Below are positions 1 through 8,782 of a DNA stretch of 64,000 bases, one piece after another; the stretch's first letter is position 1, and each line of letters begins with the position of its first letter. The translations under genes were made by a program, and so were the position numbers. This DNA comes from Halobacillus litoralis (GTDB lineage: Bacteria > Bacillota > Bacilli > Bacillales > Halobacillaceae): the NCBI RefSeq assembly GCF_020171725.1, contig NZ_JAIVAJ010000006.1, forward strand, positions 62,001-126,000, read 5' to 3'. Under the pieces are notes generated by a model, which saw only the letters and a list, made by a program, of their open reading frames with translations, searched no databases and was not told the origin of the DNA.

Positions 1-305
1 CGCTCGCTGTGTACCGGGTGGTTCAGGAACTGCTCAACAACGCATCAAAGCACTCGAAAGCACGGAAGGTGGAGCTTGACTTGAAGAATGAAGGGCCGTC
101 TCTTTTTCTCAGCTACAAGGACGATGGAGTGGGGCTTGATCCGGACAAGCTCGACAGTTCTTCACAAAGCATGGGACTGACCGGCATCCGTCAACGTGTG
201 AAAAGTCTTGATGGGCACATGGAATTGTTTTCTTCAAAAGGAGAAGGCGTTGAAGTAGCCATCTTAATCGAAGCAAGAACGGAGGCCAATCGACAATGGG
301 TATAG
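1..305 (+). CDS. Sensor histidine kinase, C-terminal fragment (ComP/LiaS class)
   Basis: The gene starts before the window; only the last ~100 residues are visible and read through from base 3. They form a GHKL ATPase (HATPase_c) domain: the N box is VVQELLNNASKHS, followed by a G1 box DDGVGL and a G2-type stretch MGLTGIRQRV. This arrangement is typical of the DegS/LiaS/ComP class of kinases that phosphorylate NarL-type regulators. The next gene, 17 bases downstream, encodes such a regulator, so the two form a two-component pair. Because that regulator resembles ComA, the kinase may be ComP-like, but its sensor part cannot be seen. Confidence 0.9.
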   Translation, partial: LAVYRVVQELLNNASKHSKARKVELDLKNEGPSLFLSYKDDGVGLDPDKLDSSSQSMGLTGIRQRVKSLDGHMELFSSKGEGVEVAILIEARTEANRQWV

Positions 306-322
306 CGGAAGGAGTTAATCAA

Positions 323-988
323 ATGATTACGATCTTATTAGTGGATGACCACCCTGCGATAGGGGAGGGATCCAAGTTGATGATTGAGAAGGAAGAGGAC
401 ATGTTCGTCACCTACGCCGAGTCGCCGGGGGAAGCGCTCGATATTTTACAGGAAGAGACCTTCACGCTTCTTCTCTTTGACTTGCGAATGAAAGGCATGA
501 ATGGAATTGAACTGACCAAGAAAGTGCGCTCCATGGGAATCGACGCCCCCGTCCTCATTTATACAGGTCATGACATCGGCCATTATTTCAATACACTCGT
601 CGAAGCGGGCGTATCGGGGTTCATCAGCAAGACGTCCTCAAGAGATGAGTTGATTCAGGCGATCCGTTACGGCGTTCAGGGCAAGACCATTCTTCCTGTC
701 TCATTGTTCGAACAGCTGCGCAAAATGGAAGTCCGCGTGAAAGGCGAGGCCACATCTGTCGTTGAGGAAGAGAAAGAGGACGTTTCGATCACCTCGAAGG
801 AACAGGAAATTTTGAAAGAAGTCGCAAAAGGCAAAAGCAACCGGGAAATCGCCCAAACCTTTTATAAAAGCCCAAGAACAATCGAGTACAACTTGACCGA
901 AATCTTCAAGAAGCTCCAAGTGAAAACAAGAGCAGAAGCTGTGCTGAAATCGAAGCAGCTTGGCATCATTACCGATGAATCAGACTGA
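323..988 (+). CDS. comA: NarL/LuxR-family response regulator, ComA-like
   Basis: A 221-residue regulator with an N-terminal receiver domain (acidic pocket VDDH near residue 8, acceptor Asp in LLLFDLRM, signature YTGHD, conserved Lys in ISKTSS) and a C-terminal LuxR-type helix-turn-helix (SNREIAQTFYKSPRTIEYNL). Both the YTG...DYF-like stretch and the TIEYNLTEIFKKLQVKTRAEAVL segment recall Bacillus ComA more than LiaR or DegU. The start at 323 was chosen because GGAAGGAG lies just before it; the frame is open further upstream to 296 but without a ribosome site. ComA activates competence and surfactin genes in B. subtilis; whether this one does so here is inference, and no comQ/comX is visible. 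Confidence 0.85.
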   Translation: MITILLVDDHPAIGEGSKLMIEKEEDMFVTYAESPGEALDILQEETFTLLLFDLRMKGMNGIELTKKVRSMGIDAPVLIYTGHDIGHYFNTLVEAGVSGFISKTSSRDELIQAIRYGVQGKTILPVSLFEQLRKMEVRVKGEATSVVEEEKEDVSITSKEQEILKEVAKGKSNREIAQTFYKSPRTIEYNLTEIFKKLQVKTRAEAVLKSKQLGIITDESD

Positions 989-1156
989 GTGGCCGGGTCC
1001 AGTAGACGTGAAACGGTCGAGCGGAAGCTGCTCATGTCCATTTTGTCTCTTGTATGCTCATGAAACTGACATGACAAGAACGCTCACAACCATTTTGAAG
1101 ACAAATAGCTGTTGAAAGAGCCGAGAGCCTGATGCTCACGACGCTTTTGACGCAAA

Positions 1157-1200
1157 AAAACCAGCTGGGGAACGTATCCCCAGCTGGTTTTCTTTTTTTT
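1157..1200. terminator. Bidirectional rho-independent terminator
   Basis: A perfect stem ACCAGCTGGGGA / TCCCCAGCTGGT is flanked by an A-run on the left and a T-run on the right, so it can end transcription of the regulator gene on the plus strand and of the secreted TIM-barrel gene on the minus strand. Confidence 0.9.
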
Positions 1201-2872
1201 AAGGCTGTGCGTTTCTCCAATAACGATAGGAGTGAACGACGGATCCGTTGTAGGAGGCATTGGATTCGAGCTCTTCGTTGACGATCGTCAGCATGTCTTC
1301 CATGATGACGGCGCCTTCTTCATAAAACGAAATGTGCGGATTGGCTTTGCTTTCTTTCATTTCTACAGAAATAAGCATTTTCTTTCCGACTTCTTCTGCA
1401 TAAGAAAGTTCATTGGCTGCGACGTCGAGGATGCCGCCGGGGCCCTTCGCCTGATCGCGGAAAGCCATGACGGATGTGTGGTCCATCGTGTCGATTACCC
1501 ATTGGTAGAACGGGGTGTCCGGGTGGTCGGGAGTCGGGAGGTCGTCGAACCACATGGCGAGATCCATGCTTGCTTCAAGGTCAGATCCCCGCTTCGTTTC
1601 CTCTACGAACACTTCAAGGTTATCCATCCACTGACGCAATACGTCCTGTTCATTTGTGTCCCAGGAAGGGTCGGTATAAGGTTCGACATCCAAATGAATG
1701 CCTGCGAACTGCTGGCCGCTTCCGGAGCTCTCATTATAGGATTTCACGTAATCGACCAGGTTCAGAATCCTTCCTTCTGACTCTTTCTTCGCCCAAGAAG
1801 GATGTCCGCCCATGGCGTGGACTTCGATTCCGGCGGCGTTCGCTTTCTCAACGAAGTCTGCGTAAGCGGTGAACGGCTTTCTAAGATCGAGTCTTGTGTA
1901 AAGCAGGTTGAGGTTCTGTTCCTTGGCGAACGTTAATATTTCGTCCTGTTTCTCGATCAAGTCCGGGGCGTGCCAAATGTAGGTGCCTCGGATTTCTTCT
2001 TTTTCAGGAACGACTGATTCCTCAGGTTCCGGTGCCTGAAAGCCGTTCACGAGCGTTCCGGCATAGGAGGGGTGCTCGCCTAAGTGGCGGTCGGCAACGC
2101 CCAAGTGCATTTCCATATCCTCTTGTCCTTCTTCAAAAAAGGTCGTGTGGTTGCTTCCGGTTTCGGCGATGGTCACGCCGATCATGAGTTTCTTCTCAAG
2201 GCGGTCAGCGGCTTCGAATTCATTTTCCGTCAGCGAAACGATGCCATTCTCGCCTTCAAGGGTGTCGCGGTACGCGAGGATGGTCGTTTCATCGAACTGT
2301 TCGATCATCCATTCGTTAAAAGGAAGATCAGGATCGCCGGGAGTCTGCGTCGTGTCGAGCCAAAACGGTATCACGCCTGTCGTTTTGAGGGAACCCGCTT
2401 CTGTTACCGCCGCTTCGATGTTCGTTTTCCACTGTTCGACGACTTCGAATGGATCGTTGTACCACTCGTTTAGGTACTGAGGCTGGATTCTCAGGTGAAT
2501 GCCGGCGAATTGCTGTCCCTCGCCAGCGGAAGCTTGAAAGTTTTTGGCCCATATGACGAAATCAATCAGCTCGGACTGGTTCGCCTCAAGCGCCCAATCC
2601 GGTTCACCACCGGCAGCGTAGACGGAGATTCCGACTTGTTGTGCTTGTTCATTGAAATGTTGGTACGACGCGTCAGGTGTATCCGGGTTCACGTTTACAT
2701 AAAGGGTATTGATCTTTTTCTCCTGTGCTTCCTTTATGATTGCTGCTCCGTGGTCGTTGATTTCCGTCCTTTCGACCCACATCGCTTTTTTATACGAGTC
2801 CTCACTTGAAAACCCGGTTAGAAACAGGAATGCAACAGAAATTGATAGAATGACCAGCCAATTGTTCTTCAT
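1199..2872 (-). CDS. Secreted tandem TIM-barrel (glycoside-hydrolase-like) protein
   Basis: A 557-residue exported protein: a signal peptide or anchor covers residues 1-22 (hydrophobic run then TGFSSED). Two homologous ~260-residue barrel-like domains follow, about 28-275 and 295-550. Aligned motifs include Y-x-x-GG-x-P-x-WA, GQQFAGIHL, PFWLD / AMWFDD, and ILAYRD / VMAFRD. The second domain carries an acidic pair in IHLDVEP (D395, E397), which I infer to be catalytic; in the first domain the same spot reads IHLRIQP (R128, Q130), so it is probably inactive. The same domain occurs once more in the gene at 13175. The start at 2872 has a GGAGG site; the reading frame stays open upstream to 3124 but that part has no signal. 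Likely acts on the polymer of the divergent cluster. Confidence 0.8.
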   Translation of the reverse strand: MKNNWLVILSISVAFLFLTGFSSEDSYKKAMWVERTEINDHGAAIIKEAQEKKINTLYVNVNPDTPDASYQHFNEQAQQVGISVYAAGGEPDWALEANQSELIDFVIWAKNFQASAGEGQQFAGIHLRIQPQYLNEWYNDPFEVVEQWKTNIEAAVTEAGSLKTTGVIPFWLDTTQTPGDPDLPFNEWMIEQFDETTILAYRDTLEGENGIVSLTENEFEAADRLEKKLMIGVTIAETGSNHTTFFEEGQEDMEMHLGVADRHLGEHPSYAGTLVNGFQAPEPEESVVPEKEEIRGTYIWHAPDLIEKQDEILTFAKEQNLNLLYTRLDLRKPFTAYADFVEKANAAGIEVHAMGGHPSWAKKESEGRILNLVDYVKSYNESSGSGQQFAGIHLDVEPYTDPSWDTNEQDVLRQWMDNLEVFVEETKRGSDLEASMDLAMWFDDLPTPDHPDTPFYQWVIDTMDHTSVMAFRDQAKGPGGILDVAANELSYAEEVGKKMLISVEMKESKANPHISFYEEGAVIMEDMLTIVNEELESNASYNGSVVHSYRYWRNAQP

Positions 2873-2915
2873 ATTCGTCCTCCAATAAAATCGTGTAGTC
2901 CCGCTGATTCGGGGG

Positions 2916-2939
2916 TTCCGCAATGAAAGGATTGCGGAA
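2916..2939. promoter_or_regulatory. Perfect 9-bp inverted repeat in divergent intergenic region
   Basis: TTCCGCAAT-N6-ATTGCGGAA lies 44 bases upstream of the minus-strand TIM-barrel gene. It could be an operator or an RNA hairpin in its leader. No known regulator is assigned. Confidence 0.55.
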
Positions 2940-2942
2940 ATT

Positions 2943-2956
2943 TGTAAACGCTTCCT
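2943..2956. promoter_or_regulatory. cre-like site (CcpA)
   Basis: TGTAAACGCTTCCT matches 12 of 14 positions of the cre consensus TGWAANCGNTNWCA. It sits between the divergent exopolysaccharide transcripts, so carbon catabolite control of the locus is possible; the last positions deviate, which lowers confidence. Confidence 0.4.
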
Positions 2957-3025
2957 ATCCTTTATTGATGCCTTTTGTCGTATTCTCCCGAAATCCGGGG
3001 GATGAAAAAGGCGGCTTTGCAGGCA

Positions 3026-3095
3026 GGGGGGTCCCGAAACAGGTATTCGCTGTTCCGAAATATGGTTTTCGATGTAGAGCGATGTCCCCCGTGTT
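3026..3095 (+). promoter_or_regulatory. Possible structured leader RNA of the exopolysaccharide operon
   Basis: The 330-base gap 2873-3202 holds no gene. Within it a GGGGG run (about 3027) can pair with CCCCC (about 3086), enclosing a hairpin CGAAACAG / CTGTTCCG and a further short arm around TTTTCGATG. This three-arm arrangement ahead of a ten-kilobase operon could be a cis-regulatory RNA. It does not match any riboswitch consensus I know. Confidence 0.3.
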
Positions 3096-3202
3096 AGCGT
3101 TAGAAACGTAGCGAACGAACTCAAGTAACAACCTAACCGTTCCGATGAATTTTTTCAAGCAGGAAAATAATTTTACCTTATGCAAAAAGAGAGGTGATGA
3201 AG

Positions 3203-5296
3203 GTGAAGTGGCGACGGAGGAGTTCCCTGATTCTTTTCTTGATCAGCTTGGCAGGGGGCTGTTATCTCTTTTTAAAATCGATGGATGTCGTGGAAAGCGA
3301 AGAACTCGAGGACGGAACGAAATTGAAGTTCCGTACGAACGAGGAGAAAGTCGAAGTGTACAAAGATGGTCAATGGTCTCCGCTGTTTGTGAAAGGAATG
3401 AACGTAGGGGCGACTCTTCCTGGTCACTTTCCCGGTGAGCTGCCCATGACGAAAGATCAGTATCTCGAATGGTTCGAGATGATGGACGGAATGGGCGTCA
3501 ATACACTGAGGGTGTACACCATTCACGAACCGGTCTTTTACGAAGCATTAGTCGAATACAATCGCAGCCATTCCGATGATCCACTCTACTTTATGCAGGG
3601 AATCTGGTCTCCTGTTGAATTGATGAAAGAAACAGAGAATGCAAGAGACCCTGATGTGACGAAAGCCTTTAAGAAGGAAATCAAGGATGCGATCGGCGCG
3701 GTTTACGGGGATATCAAGATCCCTGAGGAGAATGGCAAAGCAAGTGGAGCGTACAACGCCGATGCCAGTCCGTACTTACTTGCCTGGCATATCGGGACAG
3801 AGTGGTCTCCACAAATGGTCGAGAGTACGAATGAGAAGTCCAGCGATGATCCAGCTTTCCGAGGCAGCTATTTCAAGGCTGCTGAGAGTGCCTCCCCCTT
3901 TGAAAGCTGGTTAGCTGAACTATTGAATTATACGGCTGCTTTGGAAGCAGAAAGAGGCTGGGAGCACCCGATGACGATTACGAATTGGGTGACGACAGAT
4001 CCTCTTGATCATCCAACCGAGCCTCACAAAATGGAGGACATGGTCAGTGTGGATCCGACGAAGATTGAAGTGAATAACTGGCGGGCGGGCTATTTTGCCT
4101 CCTACCATGCGTATCCATACTACCCTGACTTTTTCAAAACGACGGACAAATACAATCACGTGAAAAATGAACAAGGAAAGGTAGATACATATAAAGGGTA
4201 TCTGCAAGATCTGAAGGCGTATCACGAAGGCATGCCGATCATGATTACCGAGTTCGGCGTTCCCTCTTCGCGGGGCAATGCGCACTTTGGGCCGCTTGGT
4301 CGAGACCAAGGAGGGCACAGTGAACAAATGCAGGGTGAGCTGAACGCCGATCTCTTGAATCAAATCGATCAGGAGGAATACGCGGGAGCTGTCCTCTTCT
4401 CCTGGCAGGATGAATGGTTCAAGAAGACGTGGAATGTCATGCCGTTCACCAATATGGATCGGAACCCGTTCTGGTACAACGTGTTATCTGCTGAGACCTC
4501 GTATGGTGTGCTCGGCATGTATCCCGGAAAACACGGTGTGCTGCAAATGGACGGCGAGCTTCTGGATTGGAAAGAGTTAGAGGACGTCGAAACGTTTGAA
4601 ACGCCTCTTGGAACATGGAGCATGACGCATGATGAAGGTTATCTCTATTTGAGTGGAAGGCTTCTTGAACCGCTGTCTCCTGAAACCGAGCCGTTCTATA
4701 TCGGAGCGGACACGATCAATGGTGGAACGAAACAGATGGCAGGTCAATCGTTCAGTGAAGGCTTCGAAACGATGGTCCGACTTGGAAAGAAGGAAAACAG
4801 TGAAGTGCTGATCGCGGAGGATTATGACTTTCATCAGCGACTTTATGAACATGCTTCTGCCACGAAAGAAGCGGAAGGGTTCCATTCTTGGAAGCTCATT
4901 ACGAACTATCAACGAACGAATCCCGCGACCGATCAGCTGCTTCCTTTTGAAGAAGCAGAGGTCGGAGGGCTTGAGCGAGGCGTTGATTGGGAAGTGAAGG
5001 GCCGTCAGATCGAAGTGCGGATTCCCTGGGCGCTCCTTGGATTCGCAGACCCGAGTACAAAGCAGGTGGCTCGATATGGACCACCCGTCGAGGGAGAGAA
5101 GAAGCTTTATTTTTCAAAAATAGAAGGTATACATCTCGTTCCGATGGGGGCGGGCGACCTAGTGTCAGAGGGTGAGGTCAAGGTTGAAGACTTCCCGTTT
5201 TATACGTGGGACCCTTGGCAGCAGGTCGAGTATCAAGTGGAAATAAAGAAGAGTTATCAGTTGATGAAACAGGCATTCCAGCAATTAGCGGATTAA
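3203..5296 (+). CDS. Membrane-anchored clan GH-A glycoside hydrolase-like protein
   Basis: About 697 residues. A basic start (KWRRR) and a single hydrophobic helix (about residues 7-25) anchor the protein to the membrane; the rest lies outside. Residues ~45-430 form a beta/alpha barrel with clan-A hallmarks: KGMNVGATLP near the first strand, WHIGTEW (candidate acid/base Glu), a YHAYPYYPDF loop and MITEFGVPSS (candidate nucleophile Glu). A beta-sandwich-like C-terminal part follows (about 470-690). The GTG at 3203 is preferred because GAGGTGAT lies 8 bases before it; ATG at 3197 is too close to that site. First gene of the polysaccharide operon, so probably trims or releases the polymer; the exact GH family was not identified. 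Confidence 0.75.
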   Translation: MKWRRRSSLILFLISLAGGCYLFLKSMDVVESEELEDGTKLKFRTNEEKVEVYKDGQWSPLFVKGMNVGATLPGHFPGELPMTKDQYLEWFEMMDGMGVNTLRVYTIHEPVFYEALVEYNRSHSDDPLYFMQGIWSPVELMKETENARDPDVTKAFKKEIKDAIGAVYGDIKIPEENGKASGAYNADASPYLLAWHIGTEWSPQMVESTNEKSSDDPAFRGSYFKAAESASPFESWLAELLNYTAALEAERGWEHPMTITNWVTTDPLDHPTEPHKMEDMVSVDPTKIEVNNWRAGYFASYHAYPYYPDFFKTTDKYNHVKNEQGKVDTYKGYLQDLKAYHEGMPIMITEFGVPSSRGNAHFGPLGRDQGGHSEQMQGELNADLLNQIDQEEYAGAVLFSWQDEWFKKTWNVMPFTNMDRNPFWYNVLSAETSYGVLGMYPGKHGVLQMDGELLDWKELEDVETFETPLGTWSMTHDEGYLYLSGRLLEPLSPETEPFYIGADTINGGTKQMAGQSFSEGFETMVRLGKKENSEVLIAEDYDFHQRLYEHASATKEAEGFHSWKLITNYQRTNPATDQLLPFEEAEVGGLERGVDWEVKGRQIEVRIPWALLGFADPSTKQVARYGPPVEGEKKLYFSKIEGIHLVPMGAGDLVSEGEVKVEDFPFYTWDPWQQVEYQVEIKKSYQLMKQAFQQLAD

Positions 5297-5311
5297 GAAA
5301 GGAGGAGTTGC

Positions 5312-6478
5312 ATGTTTTCGAATTTACAGGCAGCCATGTGGATGATCGGCGTGTTACTTGTGGTGATGATGTTGGTGATGACGGTTACCCTTGTCATCAA
5401 AGCGAGGAAGGTATGGTTCAAGAAGAAAGAAGCGTCCATTCTGGCGGAATACAACGATTACCTCGATTATGTCCAATTGCAGCTGGATGAAGAAGAGAGG
5501 TTACGGACGCCTCTCAAGCCTTTAGGTTCATTGGAAAAGAAGGTTCTTCAAAAAGAACTGCTGCAATGGGTGGACAGGTTAGACGGGATGCACCGCCGGA
5601 AGCTGCTTCAGCTATGTGATGATCTGGGGCTGATCGAATTCAATATGCAGCGATTGAAGAGCCCTTTCTCTTTGACGAAAATCGATGCTGCGTATTATTT
5701 AGGAGCTTTAAGGACAGGCAAGGCGACACCGAACCTTTTTTCCTTACTTTATAAGACGAAGTTCGATTCATCCGTTTATATTCTGGCGAGGTCGATCGTT
5801 CAGACGGCGAAGGACCCGTCGGAAGTATCGGAGGCGCTGCGTTTCCTTATTGATAATGGGAAGCAGCAGGCGCAGCTCATTGCGGATATCTCGAAGGAAA
5901 CGCCGCTTGATTTGCGGGAGTTGTACACGCGTTTTCTGGAAGAATCGAACCCTTCTTACATTGAAGTCGGCTTGATCGGACTTCAGGATCAGGTAGAGCT
6001 GGACCTTTCGGAACGTGTCCATCGCTTTATGGAATCAGAGAACCGGGATATCCGTCAGGCGGCGGCGAATCTGCTGATTCACTCGATGGACCTTACGGAT
6101 GAGGATGTCGAATACTATCTTCAATTCCCGGATTGGGAGGTTCGGAAGTTGTTCGCCGAGTGGATCGGAAGCGCGGAACTCATTCAATATACCAATCTAT
6201 TGAGGAAGAGCTTGAACGATACGAACTGGATTGTGGCCCGCACAAGCGGTCAAAGTCTGATCAAGCTTGGAGAAGGTGGGTTCGAAGTCCTTTGCGAAGT
6301 GGCAGGGCGCCTTGATCAGCATCATGGAACAGCCATCGCCAAGGAGCTCGTGGAAGAAGAACTCAAGCATTCGATCGACCAGGCTCACAGTCTTGAAGAT
6401 ATTACGACGTATAACCAGAAGGTGTTTGTCTATCAAAAATTTATAGGAGAGAACGCGTCACTGACTCGAGTGATGTAA
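5312..6478 (+). CDS. HEAT-repeat membrane protein of polysaccharide operon
   Basis: A 388-residue protein with one N-terminal membrane helix (about residues 7-28, MWMIGVLLVVMMLVMTVTL) and a long alpha-helical cytoplasmic part made of HEAT-like repeats, for example around RRKLLQLCDDLGLI, DAAYYLGALRTGKA and DIRQAAANLLIHS. HEAT solenoids serve as protein-binding scaffolds. It lies 15 bases after the hydrolase and 16 bases before the GT2 synthase, each with a strong ribosome site (AAAGGAGG), so it is likely a structural partner of the synthase. No enzymatic motif is visible and the specific partner is inferred from position only. Confidence 0.75.
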   Translation: MFSNLQAAMWMIGVLLVVMMLVMTVTLVIKARKVWFKKKEASILAEYNDYLDYVQLQLDEEERLRTPLKPLGSLEKKVLQKELLQWVDRLDGMHRRKLLQLCDDLGLIEFNMQRLKSPFSLTKIDAAYYLGALRTGKATPNLFSLLYKTKFDSSVYILARSIVQTAKDPSEVSEALRFLIDNGKQQAQLIADISKETPLDLRELYTRFLEESNPSYIEVGLIGLQDQVELDLSERVHRFMESENRDIRQAAANLLIHSMDLTDEDVEYYLQFPDWEVRKLFAEWIGSAELIQYTNLLRKSLNDTNWIVARTSGQSLIKLGEGGFEVLCEVAGRLDQHHGTAIAKELVEEELKHSIDQAHSLEDITTYNQKVFVYQKFIGENASLTRVM

Positions 6479-6494
6479 GAAAGGAGGAGGAAGA

Positions 6495-7919
6495 ATGAGA
6501 GATGTACTGCTTGCTTATGGCATATTCGCGATGTACTACGTCCTTACGATCAACACGATTTACCTCGGCATCATCCTATTTTCCATGAAGAAGATCTTCA
6601 AGATCATGAAGGAATCCTTCTATTCGAAGTACGACACGTTATCAGGCTCGAAGCACGTTCCGCCGATCTCGATTCTCGTACCGGCCTATAACGAAGAACT
6701 GACGATCAAAGAAAACGTTCGTTCTTTGCTGGCGCTGCACTATCCGAAGTATGAAGTGATTGTCGTCAATGACGGTTCAGGTGACAAGACGCTCGATGTG
6801 ATGATCGACGAATTCGAACTGACGTATCATCCTCCGACGATGATCCAGAATACGATTGCGACGGAGAAGGTCAGAGGGGTCTACTACAACCCCGAATTCC
6901 CCAATCTCTATTTAGTAGATAAAGAGAACGGGGGGAAAGCAGACTCGTTGAATGCAGGCATCAACCTGTCCCACTATCCGCTGATCTCGTCCATCGACGC
7001 CGACTCTCTTCTTGAGAAGGATGCGCTGATCCGGATTGCCAGAAAGTATATGGAGAACCCGGATGAGTACGTCGCAATCGGTGGCAACGTCCGAATCGCC
7101 AACGGCTGCCGGATTAAGAACGGCATGGTCGAGAAGGTGAATCTGCCTAAGAAAATGTGGCCGATGTTCCAGACCGTCGAATATTTGAAAGCCTTTCTCG
7201 GTGGACGGATCGGCTGGAGTGAAATCAATGGTTTGATCATCGTCTCAGGTGCCTTCGGCGTCTTTAAGAAGGATTACGTCGTCAAAGTCGGCGGCTACAG
7301 AGGCGGTTACCCGGGTGAGGATATGAACATCATCCTCAAGCTGCACCGCTATATGCTGGACAACAAACTGCCGTACAAAATCGATTTCTGTCCGGATGCG
7401 GTCTGCTGGACGCAGGCTCCGGACTCTTACAAGATCCTCTCCAGTCAGCGGAAGCGCTGGGGACGGGGGAACTTGAAGAACATGATCGAAGAAGGCCGCT
7501 TCATGTTCATGCGGCCGAAGTACAAAGTGATGGGCTGGCTCACCATCCCTTACAACATCATCTTTGAAACGTTGAGCCCTTACTTCAGAATTACAGGTTT
7601 ACTTGCCTTGATCGGGTACAGCCTGCTTGATATGTCAGGGTGGACGATCATGGCCGTGTTCATGACCATCAATGTTCTATTCGGTACTCTGCTCGGCCTT
7701 GGCTCCCTTTTACTCGAGGAAATGGCCTTCCAGCGTTATCCGAAGTTCAGGCAGTACTTCAAGATGATCGGCTATACGGTGCTGATGTTCTTCGGTTACC
7801 GTCAGCTCGGAATCTTGTGGCGCTTCCTCGGACATATCGACTTTTTCAAAAAGAACAATTCATGGGGTACGATGACCCGGACCAGCTGGAATGAAGACGA
7901 AGAGGATCAAGCGGCATAA
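6495..7919 (+). CDS. Processive family-2 glycosyltransferase (polysaccharide synthase)
   Basis: A 474-residue inner-membrane synthase of the cellulose / poly-GlcNAc / hyaluronan synthase type. An N-terminal helix (about 5-30) precedes the cytosolic GT-A domain with PAYNEE (63-68), NDGSGD (D93), the metal-binding DAD (168-170), the catalytic GED (E275, D276) and the processivity motif QRKRW (318-322). Several C-terminal helices (about 345-455) would form the translocation channel. The donor sugar cannot be read from the sequence; neighbouring glmS, glmU and a UDP-HexNAc dehydrogenase suggest UDP-GlcNAc and/or UDP-GlcNAcA. It is the central enzyme of the operon. Confidence 0.88.
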   Translation: MRDVLLAYGIFAMYYVLTINTIYLGIILFSMKKIFKIMKESFYSKYDTLSGSKHVPPISILVPAYNEELTIKENVRSLLALHYPKYEVIVVNDGSGDKTLDVMIDEFELTYHPPTMIQNTIATEKVRGVYYNPEFPNLYLVDKENGGKADSLNAGINLSHYPLISSIDADSLLEKDALIRIARKYMENPDEYVAIGGNVRIANGCRIKNGMVEKVNLPKKMWPMFQTVEYLKAFLGGRIGWSEINGLIIVSGAFGVFKKDYVVKVGGYRGGYPGEDMNIILKLHRYMLDNKLPYKIDFCPDAVCWTQAPDSYKILSSQRKRWGRGNLKNMIEEGRFMFMRPKYKVMGWLTIPYNIIFETLSPYFRITGLLALIGYSLLDMSGWTIMAVFMTINVLFGTLLGLGSLLLEEMAFQRYPKFRQYFKMIGYTVLMFFGYRQLGILWRFLGHIDFFKKNNSWGTMTRTSWNEDEEDQAA

Positions 7920-7936
7920 ATAAGGAGGAAAAAAGA

Positions 7937-8764
7937 ATGGCACAAGCACAAATGGGATCACGTATTGTTCAATCATTTCATCATTTTCTTCACTATTACC
8001 AAGTCAGTCAGCTCAAATGCGGCATCATCATCGCAAGAGCCGACATGAACGAGAAGCAGGTGGACAAGCTCAAGTCCTATGTAGAAAAAAATGAACCGAA
8101 CACCGGCTGTCAGATCAGCTATGACAAAGAGGAAGGCCTGCTTGGGATTCTGCTTGATGACTGCAGTCTCGGCTACACGCACTTCTATGCCCTGCATGTT
8201 CAGGATTTCCTGAGAGAGCAGCGCGTACTGAACGGAGGGATCATGGTCGGAAGCTTCCCTGAGAATAGTGACAAAGCAGAAGAAATGCTGTTCGGCATGC
8301 TCCGCCAAATGATCGACCGTCCTGACTCCCAGGAAGGCATCCGCATTTATCAAGGGAAAAAAGAACAGCGCAATCACGAGAAGTCGATCCTTATTGTCGA
8401 CAGCGACCGGGATGTACAGAAGCTGTTGAAGACCTACTTCAACCGTAAAGGCTATCAAGTGACGACAGCCGGTGACGGGAAAGAGGGGCTTGAGCGTTTT
8501 GAAGGAGTCCTGCCTTCCTTAGTCATTACCGAAATCAACCTTTCCGCCATTGGTGGGTATTCCTTCATCAACCAGGTGAAGTCGATCACGAACGAAAAGG
8601 GTTTGGATACGGAAGTGATGGTCTTAACGAATAAGCAGCTGGAGGAAGATATTAAGCGGACCTTCGAGTATGGGGTGGCTGAATATATTACGAAGCCTTT
8701 TTCCTTAGTGGAATTGGAAGCTAGAGTGAAGCGTCTCGTCAATCGTCAACCAAAAAACGTATAA
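7937..8764 (+). CDS. Degenerate GGDEF-like / receiver-domain protein with Glu at acceptor site
   Basis: A 275-residue soluble protein. Residues 148-268 form a CheY-like receiver: VDSD (D155; second acidic residue replaced by S156), T231 in MVLTN and K253 in ITKPF are in place, but the phospho-acceptor position reads VITEI, so Asp is replaced by Glu (E199). Such a change often mimics or prevents phosphorylation. Residues 1-145 show a weak resemblance to a degenerate nucleotide-cyclase (GGDEF) fold: GLLGILLDD, then GGIMVGSFPE and a terminal IRIY strand, without the GG(D/E)EF signature. It probably controls the synthase through protein contact rather than as a DNA-binding regulator. Sits 17 bases after the GT2 gene. 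Confidence 0.75.
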   Translation: MAQAQMGSRIVQSFHHFLHYYQVSQLKCGIIIARADMNEKQVDKLKSYVEKNEPNTGCQISYDKEEGLLGILLDDCSLGYTHFYALHVQDFLREQRVLNGGIMVGSFPENSDKAEEMLFGMLRQMIDRPDSQEGIRIYQGKKEQRNHEKSILIVDSDRDVQKLLKTYFNRKGYQVTTAGDGKEGLERFEGVLPSLVITEINLSAIGGYSFINQVKSITNEKGLDTEVMVLTNKQLEEDIKRTFEYGVAEYITKPFSLVELEARVKRLVNRQPKNV

Positions 8765-8782
8765 AAGAGAGGGGATTATAAA

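Noticed and set aside
2873..3124. N-terminal extension of the tandem TIM-barrel protein up to 3124
   Set aside because: A signal peptide with a good ribosome site starts at 2872; the upstream frame has no site and runs through palindromic promoter DNA.
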